A DNA stretch of 64,000 bases from Enchytraeus crypticus (GCA_905160935.1 CAJHZI010000416.1:834501-898500); one strand, 5' to 3'; counted from the stretch's first letter, positions 1 through 13,800 are shown. The notes: generated by a model not told the origin, from the sequence alone. Numbers and translations: made by a program.

Positions 1-217
1 CATAACAAGTATTTATGGATGATATATCAGGTTTCGCCCTGAAAGTTCTAGATTTGGCGTGCGAATCAGAAAGTGAAATATAGGATATTGGATTATCCAA
101 CTTGAAGATGCCTCTGCTCTAACTAAGCTTAGAATTTTTAATAAGAGCATTTTCTGCTTTTATAGAGTGACATCCTTTAACCCATATCTCCTGTATAGCA
201 TATGCTTTTTAGCATAA

Positions 218-453
218 CGTCGGCTGGCTTGCAAAACCTTGTAAGTTCAAATTACAGAATGCTGCAAAAAACGCAAAAAAATAAAAATAGTATTTTAAAA
301 ATAAGTAAGAAATTTTCATCACTTTACTCTCATTAGTAATTATATAAACTACATTATGCCATCAAAACATTTTGAAAATACTATTTTTAGTTTTTTGGGT
401 TTTTTGCAACATTCTGTAATTTGAACTTACGAGGTTTTGCACGCCGGCCGACG
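218..453. mobile_element. Fold-back element (MITE-like)
   Basis: Two arms of about 80 bp are near-perfect inverted complements around a short AT-rich spacer. The left arm begins CGTCGGCTGGCTTGC and the right arm ends GCCGGCCGACG. Both arms contain the GTAAGTTCAAATTACAGAATG stretch or its complement, followed by an A-rich run. No reading frame lies inside, so this is a non-autonomous DNA-transposon-like hairpin. No clear target-site duplication is visible at the ends. Confidence 0.75.
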
Positions 454-980
454 ACAAGCTATTCTATATGAGGCTCAAGTTGAGTAAATCTTACTAAGAT
501 TACTTTGCAGTAATTAAATAATTAGTGGCTGAAGCCTGATCGTATACTTCTAGATGTGTGCAGTTTTGCCATTGAAGTTTACAGTCACACATGACACTTT
601 AATTTTCCCATTTGCAACTAATGCTAAGGTACCTTTTGGTATCTATTCATTTTTCAGAATATTTGTAGCAAAAAGCTAGAGCTTTCTCAGCACTTAGTAT
701 GATGGTCCACTGCTCACTCACATAGTATGTTAATTGGACATTGTCCTCGTTGTGTTTCATTGTATATGCTTTTTGATATTTACAATATTTAACTTTACTG
801 AGTTGGCAGTTTGCTGTGTATACTTGAACATAAACCTACAAAAGTTTGCAGTTATTTTGAAAATCTAATTATGCCTAGAGAAGTTGCTGATAAACTACTT
901 CAGAAGTCTTGTTTTTTTGCCAAGCCAAAGAATATTTTGTAGATTTAAAAATAGTCGTTGTAGATTTATTAGCTGGATAA
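454..980. other. No gene seen
   Basis: AT-rich sequence without a coding-like frame, a strong splice signal or a recognised repeat. It lies upstream of the first adaptor exon visible in the window and is probably intronic to that gene. Confidence 0.5.
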
Positions 981-1590
981 CAATAGTAACAATAATAACA
1001 ACAATTAGAATGCTACAGTCATCAATGACAACATCTAGCACTATTGAGACAAAATCAAGCCGGCGAGCAAAAAAGGAAGGTCCAAAAACGGTGCAAATTC
1101 CAAAAGCCAGAAATTCAGTCCAAAGTAAAGGGAGTTAAAGAAAAGGTGGTTTAGGCGCAGGTCGCTGCTCATGGACACTGGACGGAAAAGAGAGATGGAA
1201 AAGATAGGTCTTCAACTGCTTATGGAACTGCTCATAGGAAAGTAAAGGCTGATGTGATTCAAATGAAGATTTCTGAAGATTGGATGGAAGAGAATTCCAG
1301 ATCTGAGGTGCAGCATGCGGAAAGAACGATTAGATAGCTTAGAGCGTGTAGGTAAGCTAGGTCTCACAAGAGTAATTAACTTAGAAGACCGAGTTATAGC
1401 AGGCTGCATCAAGTGAGACATACAAGTTTGTCCAGGGATGGTGATGGACTTATAGGTTAACGAAGCTGTTTTGTAAATGATACACTCTTTAATCTTTAGC
1501 CAGTGCAAAGACTTCAAAATAGGCATAACATGTGAGTACTTGGAACTACAAAAAATGGAGTGCTCATATGAAGTATAAAAGTACAATAAT
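981..1590 (-). mobile_element. LINE-A 3' fragment
   Basis: Read on the minus strand this is a decayed copy of the C-terminal reverse-transcriptase ORF and 3' UTR of the element seen more fully at 54791-56345. Shared features are a SLHWLKIKE-type stretch, ITIPGQTCMSHL, SSKLITLVRPSLP and the 3' UTR with its GCCGGCTTG block. It ends in an irregular TTG/TTA-rich tail. The frame is broken and truncated at the 5' side, so it is a dead fragment. Confidence 0.85.
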
Positions 1591-2164
1591 AATTATTATA
1601 GTAAGAGAATTTAAGAACGTCTTCCTCTCTATGCAATATGCCACAGTGGCACTTGTACAGTTAATTAAAAGCTTGATTGAATAAAACAGTTTTTAGCTTC
1701 TTCAGAAAGTTGGATAGAGAGAGTTATGACTTAGACTGGCAGGTAGAATGTTCCAAACTGTTGGTCCAGAGATATTGAATGCCCTGGAGGCTATTTTTGT
1801 TTTTGACCTATGGAACATAGAGTACCCCAGCATCAGCTAATCGAAATACTTTTTAAGTTCAGGATGTCAGGAAGCTCATAATTCAATTTAAATGTGATAG
1901 CAAAAATCAAATGTAAGAGCAACTCCCTGAAGGAAAATTTTTCTTTGACCTGTCACGTTGATTTTTTAATTGAGATACTTTTATGATAGCCCAGAAATTT
2001 TATTCTATGAATAAAATGTTTATATTATATGTAAGTTCTATTAATGGCTTGAAATAATAAGTTTTTAAATTCGCTGAAAAGCAGTTCTAGCAAAGTATCT
2101 AACTGCCTCTTCTAGAATTTATCGATTAATTTGATGTGGAACGAAACATTCTGTTTAAATTCAG
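1591..2164. other. No gene seen
   Basis: No supported exon. Scattered stops occur in all frames. It precedes the acceptor TTCAG of the first visible adaptor exon and is read as intron. Confidence 0.5.
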
Positions 2165-5100
2165 AAGTCAGCGGGTAGAGCAGTAATTCCTGGACTGCAC
2201 AAGTCCAAGAGTCAGGATAAAACTCCTGAGACTGAGATTTCTCGTCCCTTTGAGAGCGCCAATAAATCTTCTAAGTCTATGGGTGAGTAGTTTCTCTGCT
2301 TGACTATAATTACTGACTAAGTTATATCGCATTAATAAAATCAAAATTAACGGGTGCTAGGAGTGAAGTGAAGGTCTTGTCTAGAAAATTAGATGCGGTA
2401 GCTGATTTAGATATTGAATAATAAATGTATTAAGAACAAATACTGAAATGGCTCGGTATTATAGTGTAAGCATTCAATGTTTTAGTGATAATCATGATCT
2501 ATACGTGACTAATAATTGGGATATGACTATTGGTCATATTTAATTTGTCGTGTCATTCCTAAAGACTATGCATAATGTTCATCAATGTGAGTTTTGAGTC
2601 TAATCAAGGTTTCTAAACCAAGATTAGAACAAAAATATTATAATAATATTGCATTTAAGATCTAGCACTTCTTTTTAATTTAGTTTCCATATTAGTAGTG
2701 CAACTATATAACGATTTTGTAATTCTAAATGGTTATTTTATTTTAACATTTTTACAAAAAGTGTACAATAAAATATGAAGATCTATTTTGTACTAGTAAA
2801 CTGAAACATATATGTATATATTTGTAAATGACTTCTATTAATATTAGCTATTAGTATTGATTCATTAATTACCGAATATTGTAGCTGATCAGACGGTCAT
2901 CACTAAACCACTTCCAGGTCTTCCACTCAAGAAACCAAACTTTCCAGCTGATGAGGGAAAAATGGATTACACTAAACACGGTAGTTATTAGAACTTTTGA
3001 CAGTGTTCCTTTTTCGTTTATTTTTATGTTGATGCTTGCGTCTTTTGTATTAAGGTGTAAGAAATTTTGCACCCTTCGCTGGTAGATGTATAGCATGACT
3101 TGGTGTCATGAACAGCTAATATATAATATTCACGAGAACCTCATACGATAATTCAAATGGTTACATATTGAAAATCTATCAAGTACATTATTAAGAAAAC
3201 ATTTACTCTACATGGTTCAGGAAGTCCTACTGAAAATAATTATAATTGAAATAAGGCATACAAGTTCTTATATTGTGTGGACTTTGCATCTGGTATACTT
3301 GAGTGTGCAGTTGCTTAGCATTTTATTTTGTAGCTAATTTAATTTTGTTATGTTTCTTTGATAGTGATTTACAAGTTTTATTTACTTCACGTTAGTTGTT
3401 AATTTCTGTAATTTAGGAGCTTAAACGAAGAGCTAATTTGAAAAAGTAATTTTAAAATTGAGTTTGAATTTATTTATCATTTTTAATAATTAAAAGTTTT
3501 TTATTACTTTACTACAAGAACTGCTTCATAAAACATCTAGGCCTATTTCTCATTTTCTCAATGGTGTGAAAATTATTATCTGTATTTTCATAAAATGCAA
3601 TCTCATAAAAATTTATACTATATTATCAAACTCTAATCTTGATTCAGAACTGTAAAATACAAGATTTTTGTATAGATCTTGACTTGAAGTTAAGGTGCTT
3701 TATAAAATGCTTCTTGTTTTTAAGTCTTTCAAAACTGAATTTTGCAGTGCTTGTAAATTTAAACTATTTCATGTCTATAAAATAAAACGATACCTAAGTG
3801 AATTTTGCAGTATAGTACAGAAATGATTCCGATGTGTACTCGCTGACAAGTTTTGCAAAAACCAGTTGACTGATTCCATATATGATTGTACTGCAGTAAT
3901 AAAGGAGTTGTCGCTTATGAATTACATTGTGTATATGTAACAGGAACGCTGGACAGTATTAGTGTTGAGCAGCGATTAAATCATATCACGGCTAACAGAG
4001 CCCGAGCACCGCAGCGTCGGCCTCCGAAGCAAGCCGCCGGCTTTTCACATCACAGAGATAATGGGCAGGTTTGTCGTTGTAGTAACGTTACCCTAAGAAA
4101 ATAAATGATGTAGTCATCAATAGGGAAATGTTATTTTAAAAACATTTTGCAATCACGCAATTTCATAGTTTGATATTTAATGTATGTGTAGCTATGATTT
4201 TATTGCTCTGTGTTGCAGTGATTTATTACTCTGTGTTCAGAGTAATTTGATTTAATAATAATAATAATAAGATTTGATTACATTAAATTACTATGATTTG
4301 ATTACTCGGTGTTACAATGATTTGATAGGCTTCCTGTTCCCGAGAGATCTCTGTGTAAGATCTCTGTGTAACATCTCTTTGTAAGATCTCCATGTAAGAT
4401 CTCTGTGTAACATCTCTGTGTAACATCTCTTTGTAAGATCTCTGTGTAAGATCTCTGTGTAACATCTCTGTGTAACATCTCTTTGTAAGATCTCTGTGTA
4501 AGATCTCTGTGTAGGACCTCTCTGTAACATCTCTGTGTAAGATCTCTGTGTAATATCTCTGTGTAAGATCTCTTTGTAACATCTCTTTGTAAGATCTCTG
4601 TGTAACATCTCTGTGTAACATCTCTTTGTAAGATCTCTGTGTAAGATCTCTGTGTAACATCTCTGTGTAACATCTCTTTGTAAGATCTCTGTGTAAGATC
4701 TCTGTGTAATATCTCTGTGTAAGATCTCTTTGTAACATCTCTGTGTAAGATCTCTTTGTATATCTCTGTGTAACTTCTCTGTAAGATCTCTTTGTAACAT
4801 CTCTGTGTTAGATCTCTTTGTAACATCTCTGTGTAAGATCTCTTTGTAACATCTCTATGTAAGATCTCTGTGTAACATCTGTGTAACATCTCTGTGTAAG
4901 ATCTATGTGTAAGATCTCTTTGTAACATCTATGTGTAAGATCTCTATGTAACATCTCTGTGTAAGATTTCTTTGTAGGATATATGTGTAACATCTCTGTG
5001 TAACATCTGTGTGTAATATCTGTGTGTAACATCTCTGTGTAACATCTCTGTGTAAGATCTCTGTGTAACATCTCTGTGTAAGATCTCTTTGTAACATCTC

Positions 5101-7163
5101 TGTGTAACATCTCTTTGCAACATCTCTGTGTAACATCTCTATGCAACATCTCTATGTAAGATCTCTGTGTAAGATCTCTGTGTAACATCTCTGTGTAGTA
5201 TCTCTGTGTAAGATCTCTGTGGAACATCTCTGTGTAAGATCTCTGTGTAAGATCTCTGAGTAAGATCTCTGTGTAAGATCTCTTTGTAATATCTCTGTGT
5301 AAGATCTCTGTGTAACATCTCTGTGTAAGATCTCTGTGTAAGATCTCTTTGTAACATATCTTTGTAACATCTCTTTGTAACGTCTCTGCACGCAGAGAAG
5401 AGTAGCAAGAGAGCTTGTAAAAGTGATGCTGTAATATTGTCCTAGAACGACTTTGTGCATTATCTTCTTTACTGTTTATTTGCTATTGCATCCATTTAAT
5501 AATAAGAGTAACAGGCAGCCTGTATAGTAAACAGGCATCCTATAAATAAGGATTTTTTATATAAATTATTTCAAAGGTTTTGGTTGATTTATTTTTCACT
5601 TAATTTGTAGAAGTTGATTCTTGAATATGCTGACTTTTAATTAGTAAATGTTAGAGCAACAGATTTTCTCAAAAAGATGGTAGATAAAACTTTTGTCTGA
5701 TTTTTAATTTTTATTTTTCATAATATTTAAAATGTACTGTTGCATGGCTTGAGCGATTGGCTCGGGTCAAAAGTAAACACGCATCATAGTGAATAATCAA
5801 ATATGTTGATATCTATCACTTTTTAATACCGCATGTTTAAATCGTTAGGCAATTTATTCCATTTTCCCATATAACCAGTCCAGTGAATGTCGGAGGTTTT
5901 ACTCTCAGATCAGCGCGGCTGGGATTCGAATCCACGAGGGCTCAATTCACCTCAGGATCTGCCATTTAAAACTTCATGACGTTACCCCTACGCTATTAAG
6001 ATTTCTCATTAATACGCTATTAAGACATTACATTGGGTCTTGTTTCGTTGTTGTCAGGACGTGGAGAGAGAATGCAGCACTGACGATGAGATTGCGACTC
6101 CTCCACCAGTGAGACCACCTGATCCTCACACCACCAACTCTCCACCTGTCAACAGCAAGAACATTCCTGATTCTATCATCCCAAAGTCGTCACATAATAA
6201 CTTTGGTAATATTTCTATTCATTTCCGTGTTGTATCACAGGCCAGTGTAGAATGAACTAAACGTTAACTATTAACTACTGTGTTACTCTTATTATCTACT
6301 GTGATCTATTTTTTGTCAGTTCTGCTCTTCTGTTTCCATTTTGTATTTGGTTTTGAGCAAATTTTCCCCTAAATAGTCATAGAAATCATCTTCAAGCGGG
6401 ACGTAGACTAAGCTGCTGTTACTTATATCATTTTTTAATTGTATTACTTAATTATTTAAATTAATGCCGTCATAGACCTACCCTTCAGCTACAAAATTTT
6501 CTAAAATGAATGGAAGAGACTATAGGGGATTGGCTGATGATATTGTATGAGACAGAGAGGAGATAAGAAGGTCTATTTATATCCCGACCCTAGTTAAACT
6601 GGGAATAAAAGGAAGATGATAATGATTATAATTGTATTCATATTATTGATATATATTTCATTGCTAGTTTGTTATTATCTATTTCTATTTGTTACCGTAG
6701 TTAGCCTTAGTAGTTTTATTTATTTGTAGATATAAAAAATAATAAGTACTTTCTACCTATTGTTATGAACAATAATACAATTCAGCAAGATTAGCCCACT
6801 TGAAATATCTTTCTATAAAATTATTGGCTCAATTAGATCAAATACGCTAACACTTAAAAGTGTTTTATTAATTATTTTCGCGGTGCAGGATCAAGTGGTT
6901 TAACCGATGGTAAAGCGTCAGCGCACTCTTTTCAGACGTCAGAGACCCCTGGTAACTCATCTCAGTCGAGTCATCTGTATTCACAGCTACGCGGCGAATT
7001 GACGCAGGTAAGATCTGATCTGGAGCGAGTGCGGGCCAAGCACGACAGAGAGGTGTCGGAGCTGATGAAGGAGATCGAGAGCGAGAAGATCGCTGTCAAG
7101 GCTCTGTCGGAGGAACTGAATAAACTGAAGAAACTAGTCAGAAATAAAGTCGACTCTGGCTAG
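2165..7163 (+). CDS. SH3KBP1/CD2AP: SH3KBP1/CD2AP-family adaptor, C-terminal exons (5' partial)
   Basis: Four exons join without breaking the frame: 2165-2282, 3944-4068, 6058-6205 and 6889-7163 (221 codons, then TAG). The first exon is Ser/Lys-rich. The second carries QRLNHITANRARAPQRRPP, matching the L-x-H-x-T-x-x-R...RRPP block that in CIN85/CD2AP follows the SH3 domains. The third is proline-rich with PPPVRPPDP. The last encodes a Ser/Thr linker and a roughly 55-residue heptad-like coiled coil ending KLKKLVRNKVDSG, as in the family's C-terminal trimerisation helix. Family members are scaffolds linking receptors, Cbl, endophilin and actin-capping protein during endocytosis. The SH3 domains must be encoded upstream of the window. 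The introns hold a 13-bp satellite, a SINE and a LINE tail. The family call rests on remembered motif similarity, not on an alignment. Confidence 0.72.
4345..5392. repeat. 13-bp satellite, about 80 copies
   Basis: Consensus AGATCTCTGTGTA with frequent ACATCTCTTTGTA variants, repeated head to tail in an intron of the adaptor gene. Because 13 is not a multiple of three, every minus-strand frame meets the same phases in turn. All three stay open and spell one 13-residue motif of the LHRDLTQRSYTEI type. On the plus strand every unit contributes TAA or TAG. The long minus-strand frames here are therefore treated as products of the repeat, not as genes. Confidence 0.95.
5760..6033 (-). mobile_element. 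SINE-F copy (tRNA-derived)
   Basis: The minus strand starts with a tRNA-like head containing TGGATTCGAATCC (B-box-like), followed by a body shared with the copies at 59935-60175 and 54615-54790 (GTTGATATCTATCACTTT block, complement orientation). It ends about 25 bp before the acceptor of the third adaptor exon. Confidence 0.75.
6495..6640 (+). mobile_element. LINE-D 3' end fragment
   Basis: Decayed C-terminal codons and tail of an RTE/CR1-type LINE. It reads roughly RDRE...[11 protein letters not shown], then a GATGATAATGATT tail. The better copy at 46185-46380 shows the same block in frame. It lies in the last adaptor intron. Confidence 0.7.
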
Positions 7164-7315
7164 CCTCTGTCTCGTGCCGTTAATCGTTAGCGTTTAGCGT
7201 CGTGCTTATCAGCTTTTTGTAATATTATGCTCGTTTTTATTGTATTGAACGCTGATTGTAGAGATTCGTCATTTTAAAACAGTAGCTTTGCTTACTATCG
7301 ACGTATTTAAGTAAT

Positions 7316-7321
7316 AATAAA
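7316..7321 (+). promoter_or_regulatory. Candidate poly(A) signal
   Basis: AATAAA 150 bp downstream of the adaptor stop codon, the first canonical hexamer after the coding end. Further hexamers occur later, so a longer 3' UTR is possible. Confidence 0.4.
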
Positions 7322-9329
7322 ATTTGCTGTGTATTGGTTCTTCATACCGTTATTTTACTTAAATTTGTTGTAGTTTTAGATACATTCTATACACTAAGGC
7401 TGACATATGATTAAAAATGTGAAACTTCAATATATAGTTTACTGTCATAAAATTATGAAAGGTAAGTATATAATTCGTGTAAATAAAAGTTTTAGCCCAT
7501 TAAATTTTAGTTTATGCTGAAATTTGTAATTGTAAAGTTTGGGTATTAAACTTGTCTCGGAACTGAAATGGTATTTCAACTATTTTAGTATGATTTTATT
7601 CTACAGTGTATTGTGCCAAGTATTATGTATTTTAGTGAGATTACTTATTTTATTGGTTTTACTTCTTTACATATAGCATAGTTGTTGGAGAAATTTTTCT
7701 TAAACAATGGATGGGCTAAAGCAAATTTATTTGGTAGAAGAAATAAAAGTCATACATATTCAAATGTCACTTGATTATTATTCGAATCACAAATGAAATT
7801 CACACATTAGTAAGGCATAGATCCCATTTACATTTACGATTTAAATACTGATACTGAAAATAAAAGCGATTTCATTTCAGAATTTATTCCTCAGTTGGCG
7901 ACACTCGGTTACAGTGTATGCACCTTATGTTTTGTATACTTTTATGCTTATGTTTTACATATTACATACAATGTAATACATAATACATACAATGTAGGTG
8001 GACCTTAATTTGAACTAATTTTGAAGCAGAATTTTCAATTTTTCCTGATTGCTATTTCATAGATTGTATGAAATTCTAATTATAAGGTATCGTGTTATGC
8101 AAATTGAAGTTTGTAAATAGCGACTCGTTACTGTAGTGATATTGCAGCGTCATTGTATTAATGTTAGTATAACATTTATACTGTCATTTCTTCAGTATTG
8201 GCTGTTATTGAATGTCTATGCTATTAGCTTCACTGCACCTCTTTCTACATCTTTTAACCGGTTTTTCAAAATACGTAATAAATAGTTAACTTTTCTCTGA
8301 TAATTAATGAATGATAAACGGTAACAGATTGGTAAAAAAAAGTTTTACATTCAGAAGCCACTATCAATATCTGATTAAGCTTAATAAAAAGTTATTAGCG
8401 ATGATTATGGAATTTTAATAACTCTAACAGTAAATACTCTCCTAAATGCTGAATTATTCTCAAATTTTGATTTGATTTTTTGTGTGTTAGGAAGTAGTTT
8501 GAGGATTTAAAACTAAGAGGACAGAATTAACAAGTGAAGCTCAATGATCTTTTCTATCGCGTACAGTCCTACTGATATTGAAATGCTTGGAAACTCTTCA
8601 AGAATATCGATAAATACTCGTAACAATGTATGTGGTTACTGAAAGTCTCGCCTTTTCTTTATGTTTGGTACTATTGGTCTATCGTTTACTAAAGTTTGCT
8701 TATGAAGTGAGTATGAAAGTATGCATGAAATGACTATGATTGACTAGTCATTTATTCTTGAAGATGTTAGTTTTTCTAATTTTTAAACTTCTGTTTTGAA
8801 ATAGTTTCTTGCCGCAGTAAAGTATTATAGCTGTGCTGTACCATAGTGAAGAAGTCGACATTTCGGTATGATGCTTATGATTGGGAAATAAGTTTTAGTA
8901 TTTCATTAATAGGTATTAGCAATAATACCTCTCAATGATGGTATACTGGTCGCTACATCGATTGTGGCATTACACCACCAGGCTACCTGACCTTCGCTGT
9001 CCATTCAGCACTACTTTGGTATTCAGCATAAAGCGGCGCGTTATAAATATACATATTATTATTGGTATTAATAATAAATGGTGTCTGCAGTAAACACTCA
9101 GTCAAATCTGATGTCAAATATTAAAATTAATTCTGACTTCATTTTGAACCATAAACGAGTCAACTAGCCGTTCTAATCTAGAGGTGCACGGTTGTAGGGA
9201 ACAATTTGTATTAAGACCAGTCTGTGGACTGATCACTAGTCAGTGCTGTAACTCTGAGTAGATATATCTATTTTGGCAATGCATTCGTTGCTCAATAATT
9301 TACACACAATTTACATATAATAATTTATA

Positions 9330-9390
9330 TATAATTATATATATATATATATTATATATATATATAATATATTTAATTTATATATAATAT
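9330..9390. repeat. (TA)n, interrupted
   Basis: Alternating TA with single-base interruptions that make small hairpins. Confidence 0.85.
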
Positions 9391-10802
9391 AAACAATAAT
9401 TTACATCACTGATATTATTTCCAAGAGAAAATAGAATTTAGTTTAAATGTGTCTTACAATTTGGCTCATCCTTTTTAAATAAAGACTGTTTTATTATAAA
9501 ATTAATATTATTATTAATAGTAACTAAAATAGTAGACTTGAAACTAATTATTCTAGAATAACATGAGATTTTACCATATTTAGTGTTATAAAACCAAGAT
9601 AGCAGTATAACTTCCAAGTTTTTGTACTTAAAACGTTGGATGAAAAGAGTTTGAATTTGAAATTAACTTTAATGCTCCTGTTTTGAGTGAAATTTGTACA
9701 GATAAGCTTCATCTAACAAATGTGTGTTTATTGTGCTAACATTTTCATTATGCATGGTGAAATTGAAATGTATGACTCGATTCTGATTATATTCATTGCT
9801 AAAATTCTCTAACAAGAAATTGTATGGTACTTTTTAACGGTGTTGTTCATTACGTAATTGTATATCACGGATTATTGGTATTTAGATATCTTTTAGCTTA
9901 TAAATTGTTTTCTAGACATTAATGTTTTTGCCATCTACATTCTTGTAGCGATGGTTTTCTACATTTCACATAATTTTATGTGTAAATTTTATTCCAGCGA
10001 GTCAGTGAACGATTGATATTGTTTATGTTTTTATTTTCTTCATTGTGCTATTTTATTGTCAAGTGTATTTGGCTTTTGTGGTAATTTAGCTGTATTTAAC
10101 TTGTATTGAACTGTACATTAATTAACCTGCCTTTTGTGGCTTCTTGCACAAATGTCGTACTTGGATATGCTATACTTGTACTTTTTAATTCCAAAGTAAA
10201 TTTGATTCGTTGGTCTACATACAAGCTTATGTCTTTCTTTATAACTTTATAGCTTTATAACTTTTTGGAAAGTTCTCATTTAGTGCGTGTCAATTTGTGT
10301 AATATACTGTATAAGTTAATGAATGTTAAATAGTAGCTGATTTCACATTTATCAATATTTTTGGTATTAATATTTTTTGCACAATCTGATCTCCGTAAGC
10401 TGAAATATGTTTCAAACTTTGGTCAATTAGTATACAGGGTTAATAGAAGTAATACTTTCACTCCTATTGTTGCAACTAAACTATTTCAAAGGTCTGTATT
10501 AGTAAAAAATGATAGCTTTATGTTCATTTCATGCAAGTAATCCTTGTGAAGTCTACTGTAGTCTATTTTATGTAGTGAACTTATGAGTTCTGAAACTGTA
10601 ACTAACGTTGTGCAACAGTTAATATTCACACAAAATTCATTGCAGTTCATCGCTGATGTGCAGTCACAACGGACGTTAAACTCTTTCCTTGTAGATATTC
10701 CTAATGTATCCTATTAAGTAGTTCACAATGATGAACAATTTATGTTGACAAACTTAGGTAGTGGAATCATATTGATACTATAGAACTAATTTCTAACTAT
10801 AG

Positions 10803-10805
<3 letters not shown>

Positions 10806-10880
<75 letters not shown>
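10806..10880. repeat. (TA)n microsatellite
   Basis: About 37 uninterrupted TA units. Confidence 0.97.
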
Positions 10881-10885
<5 letters not shown>

Positions 10886-13800
10886 GTCAATAGTGACCAG
10901 TTAATACTGTAAATAGTATTGGATGCTGTTTGCGTAGCTCGCGTCGCGTGGAAGCCGAAGATAGCAAAGTATAACTGCAATTTATTGTATGATTTTTCTG
11001 ATTCACTGATCAATGATAGCTAAGTGACTGCACGCTTGCTCATTTAATACCGAAGACTTCTGTTATAATGTAATTCTATTTGTTACGCTGTAGATCTCTA
11101 TGTGGATTAAAATAAAACGAATAACTACAGTAGTATTGAAATCTTACGCCTATGTAGAAAACATTTCGTTGTGTTGACACTGACTCCTCTTAATTTGTTA
11201 AGCGTTGCAATTAGTTGTAATCAGAATTAGGCTAATCTCGATTCTTGAATTCTCGATTCTCTCGATTCTGAAACTTTTAAATGGCACTTAAATTAATTTT
11301 GGTGTATGTAGCTTACGCTTTAACAACAGAATTTACTTCTAATGTCGCGTAATTTTCTAGTACTAAGAGATGAACTGAAGTTAAATTTACTTTATGGTTA
11401 GATTGATCGATTAATTGTCAAATGGATCATATATTTCACTTAGAGGTCTTCACAAAGGAACATAATTTTAATAGCATTTGAAAAATTATAGAAATAGATT
11501 TTTTTAATATTCTTCTGTGAAACAAAAATTCTCTAATTCTTTTGTCAAAGCTGGAGACGAGTTTGAGTCCTGTCCTCCGTTCTGAAACATAGATTTATTT
11601 ATTTTATTTTATATTTTATTTATTTAATAAGAACTCCGAAAACGGTCATACAACCCAGTACAGTTCACAAACAACCCAGACAATCTAGCATACGCAACAA
11701 GTAAAACACTAAATAAATATGAACTATATTGAATATTCTAAGTGCTCTGTCATGCGCATTTTACGTGAAATCTGTAACAAACATAGAAATTTGATTATTT
11801 CACTGTAGAAGCTACTGTCAAACCAGGACTGCTGTGCTCTAAATTCATGCAGAGCCGATATTAAACTGTCCAGTATTAGACACCATATATGCAAGCAAAT
11901 GTCTGCTCTATACTGATAGATACTATTGCTAACATACCATGCCAATATGATTTAAATCTAATTCTGATATAATTATTTACATATAAATCGATTGATTTAG
12001 TTTAAAAGTTGGTTTGCTTTAGGTCAGTTGCGGTTTAATTTAGATGTAATTCTTGTATATATAGATGTAATTCTGATATGATTTTAATGTAACTTCGGCA
12101 TGATGTATATAAAATCTCCGCCTGATTAAATCTAATTCTGGTAGTGTTTGGATGTTAGTTATACTGGTATGAGTTATAAATACATTTAATATAACATAAA
12201 TCTAATTCTGATTTAATTTAAATATAATTCTGATATTATTTTTATAATTTCGGTATAGTGAAGATCTAATTCTAGACATTTATTAAATATAGTTTTATGT
12301 AATATACCAATGCTTTACCAATGTTTTATGCCAATATAAATGCTTCACGTTAAATTTAAATTTAACGTAAAATTGAAATGAATGTTAAATTTTTCTTTAG
12401 CTTTAACTTTTAAGTCTAATGCATTGTACTTTTTCCACAAAGCGAGTACTCATAAATAAGTTTTAGCTCGCTCATACGTGTTGAATATTCATGCACTCTC
12501 TCTAATTTACTTTCTGCTCTTTAAAATAAGTAACCTTGAATATAGAATAGTAGCTGTACCCCAGACAGTACTGATAGCAGTACGGTCTGAATCTCCAGAC
12601 GTGAAATGTTGGGTCGGTTTCAAAGAACATGTTTACCTGATGTTTTATCTGATGATTAACAATAACTAGTTAAAGTCAAAATGACCACTCTTCTGGTAAA
12701 CTTGGAAAAATAAGGAATTTCGGAAGTGGTTAAGGAAAAGTTAAAAAAATGAAAAATCAGGGAAAGTCAGGGGAAACAGAGTTCAGGCATATTTCACTTT
12801 TTCATAAAACTATTTAAGACGCATTCAGCTGCAAAAATTACTTGGTGATGTTGGCAATGATTAAAAGTAATCTAAAATTAATAGCAGCACTTCAAAACCT
12901 TCAAAGGAATGTTTAAAATCACATTCAGAAAATTATTTCCAGCATTATAGTCTGACATAGAAGTCGATGGAAGTAAAATGTCAAGGCCCTGACCTGGATA
13001 AGTCAGGTATAAGTCTGAGAGTTTAATTCAAGACTTTCTTAGATGAAATTCTATGTGGTCTGGAGAGTAATCACTCCGTAAGATACGAGTATCACCTAAA
13101 TATTTCAAAAACAGAATACTATTTTTAAAGTATTAAAAACTGAGCAATTAAATTACGTTATAAATTCAGAAATAAACCATATATTAAGAATCCGTGTATT
13201 TTACAACATAGGGCTTAAAGATTTTATTACTATTTAGAGACAATTTCTAAAGTTGTATTTGACCTACGTAGTATTGCGTAGGTCTAATTTAGATATAGAG
13301 ATTACGTATACCAAGTTTTATCGATTAAATTAAATCAATTCATATTTACTCTTGCGCCTGATACTGAATCATCCAATCTACATGTATAATTATATTTTAT
13401 CTGGCACGAAACGTGAAAAGTTTGCTAACATTTGCATTCGTGTTATCACTTCTAATAGTGTCAACCAACTAAGAAAACATGGGTCATTATTTATTGAACG
13501 ATTCTTTTTCAAATGCGCACTAATCCTAGAGATTTAGCTTCAATTTTCAATCTAGAATCTTCGAAATCATCTCATAATGAGAATTTTAGAGTCTAGCAGC
13601 GATCAATATAGTGTACGACATCAGCATAGCTTTGTTGGAGCACATCTGTCGAATCTCTGTTGTAGGACCTACAATAGTATACTAATAACTAACACATCAG
13701 ATGATCGGCTCAAGGAACAATTTTTACACATATTCAGTCTTTTATCTCACGTAATGATGATCGCTGAATAGGCTACCTATGCTAATGTTCTTTAATAATA

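Noticed and set aside
4283..5460. Several long minus-strand frames of 77-208 codons
   Set aside because: All are the 13-bp satellite read in different frames; no flanking coding sequence, start context or splice partner.
10786..11013. Frames rich in Ile-Tyr (also at 14037, 18862, 40920, 57936)
   Set aside because: Pure (TA)n translation.
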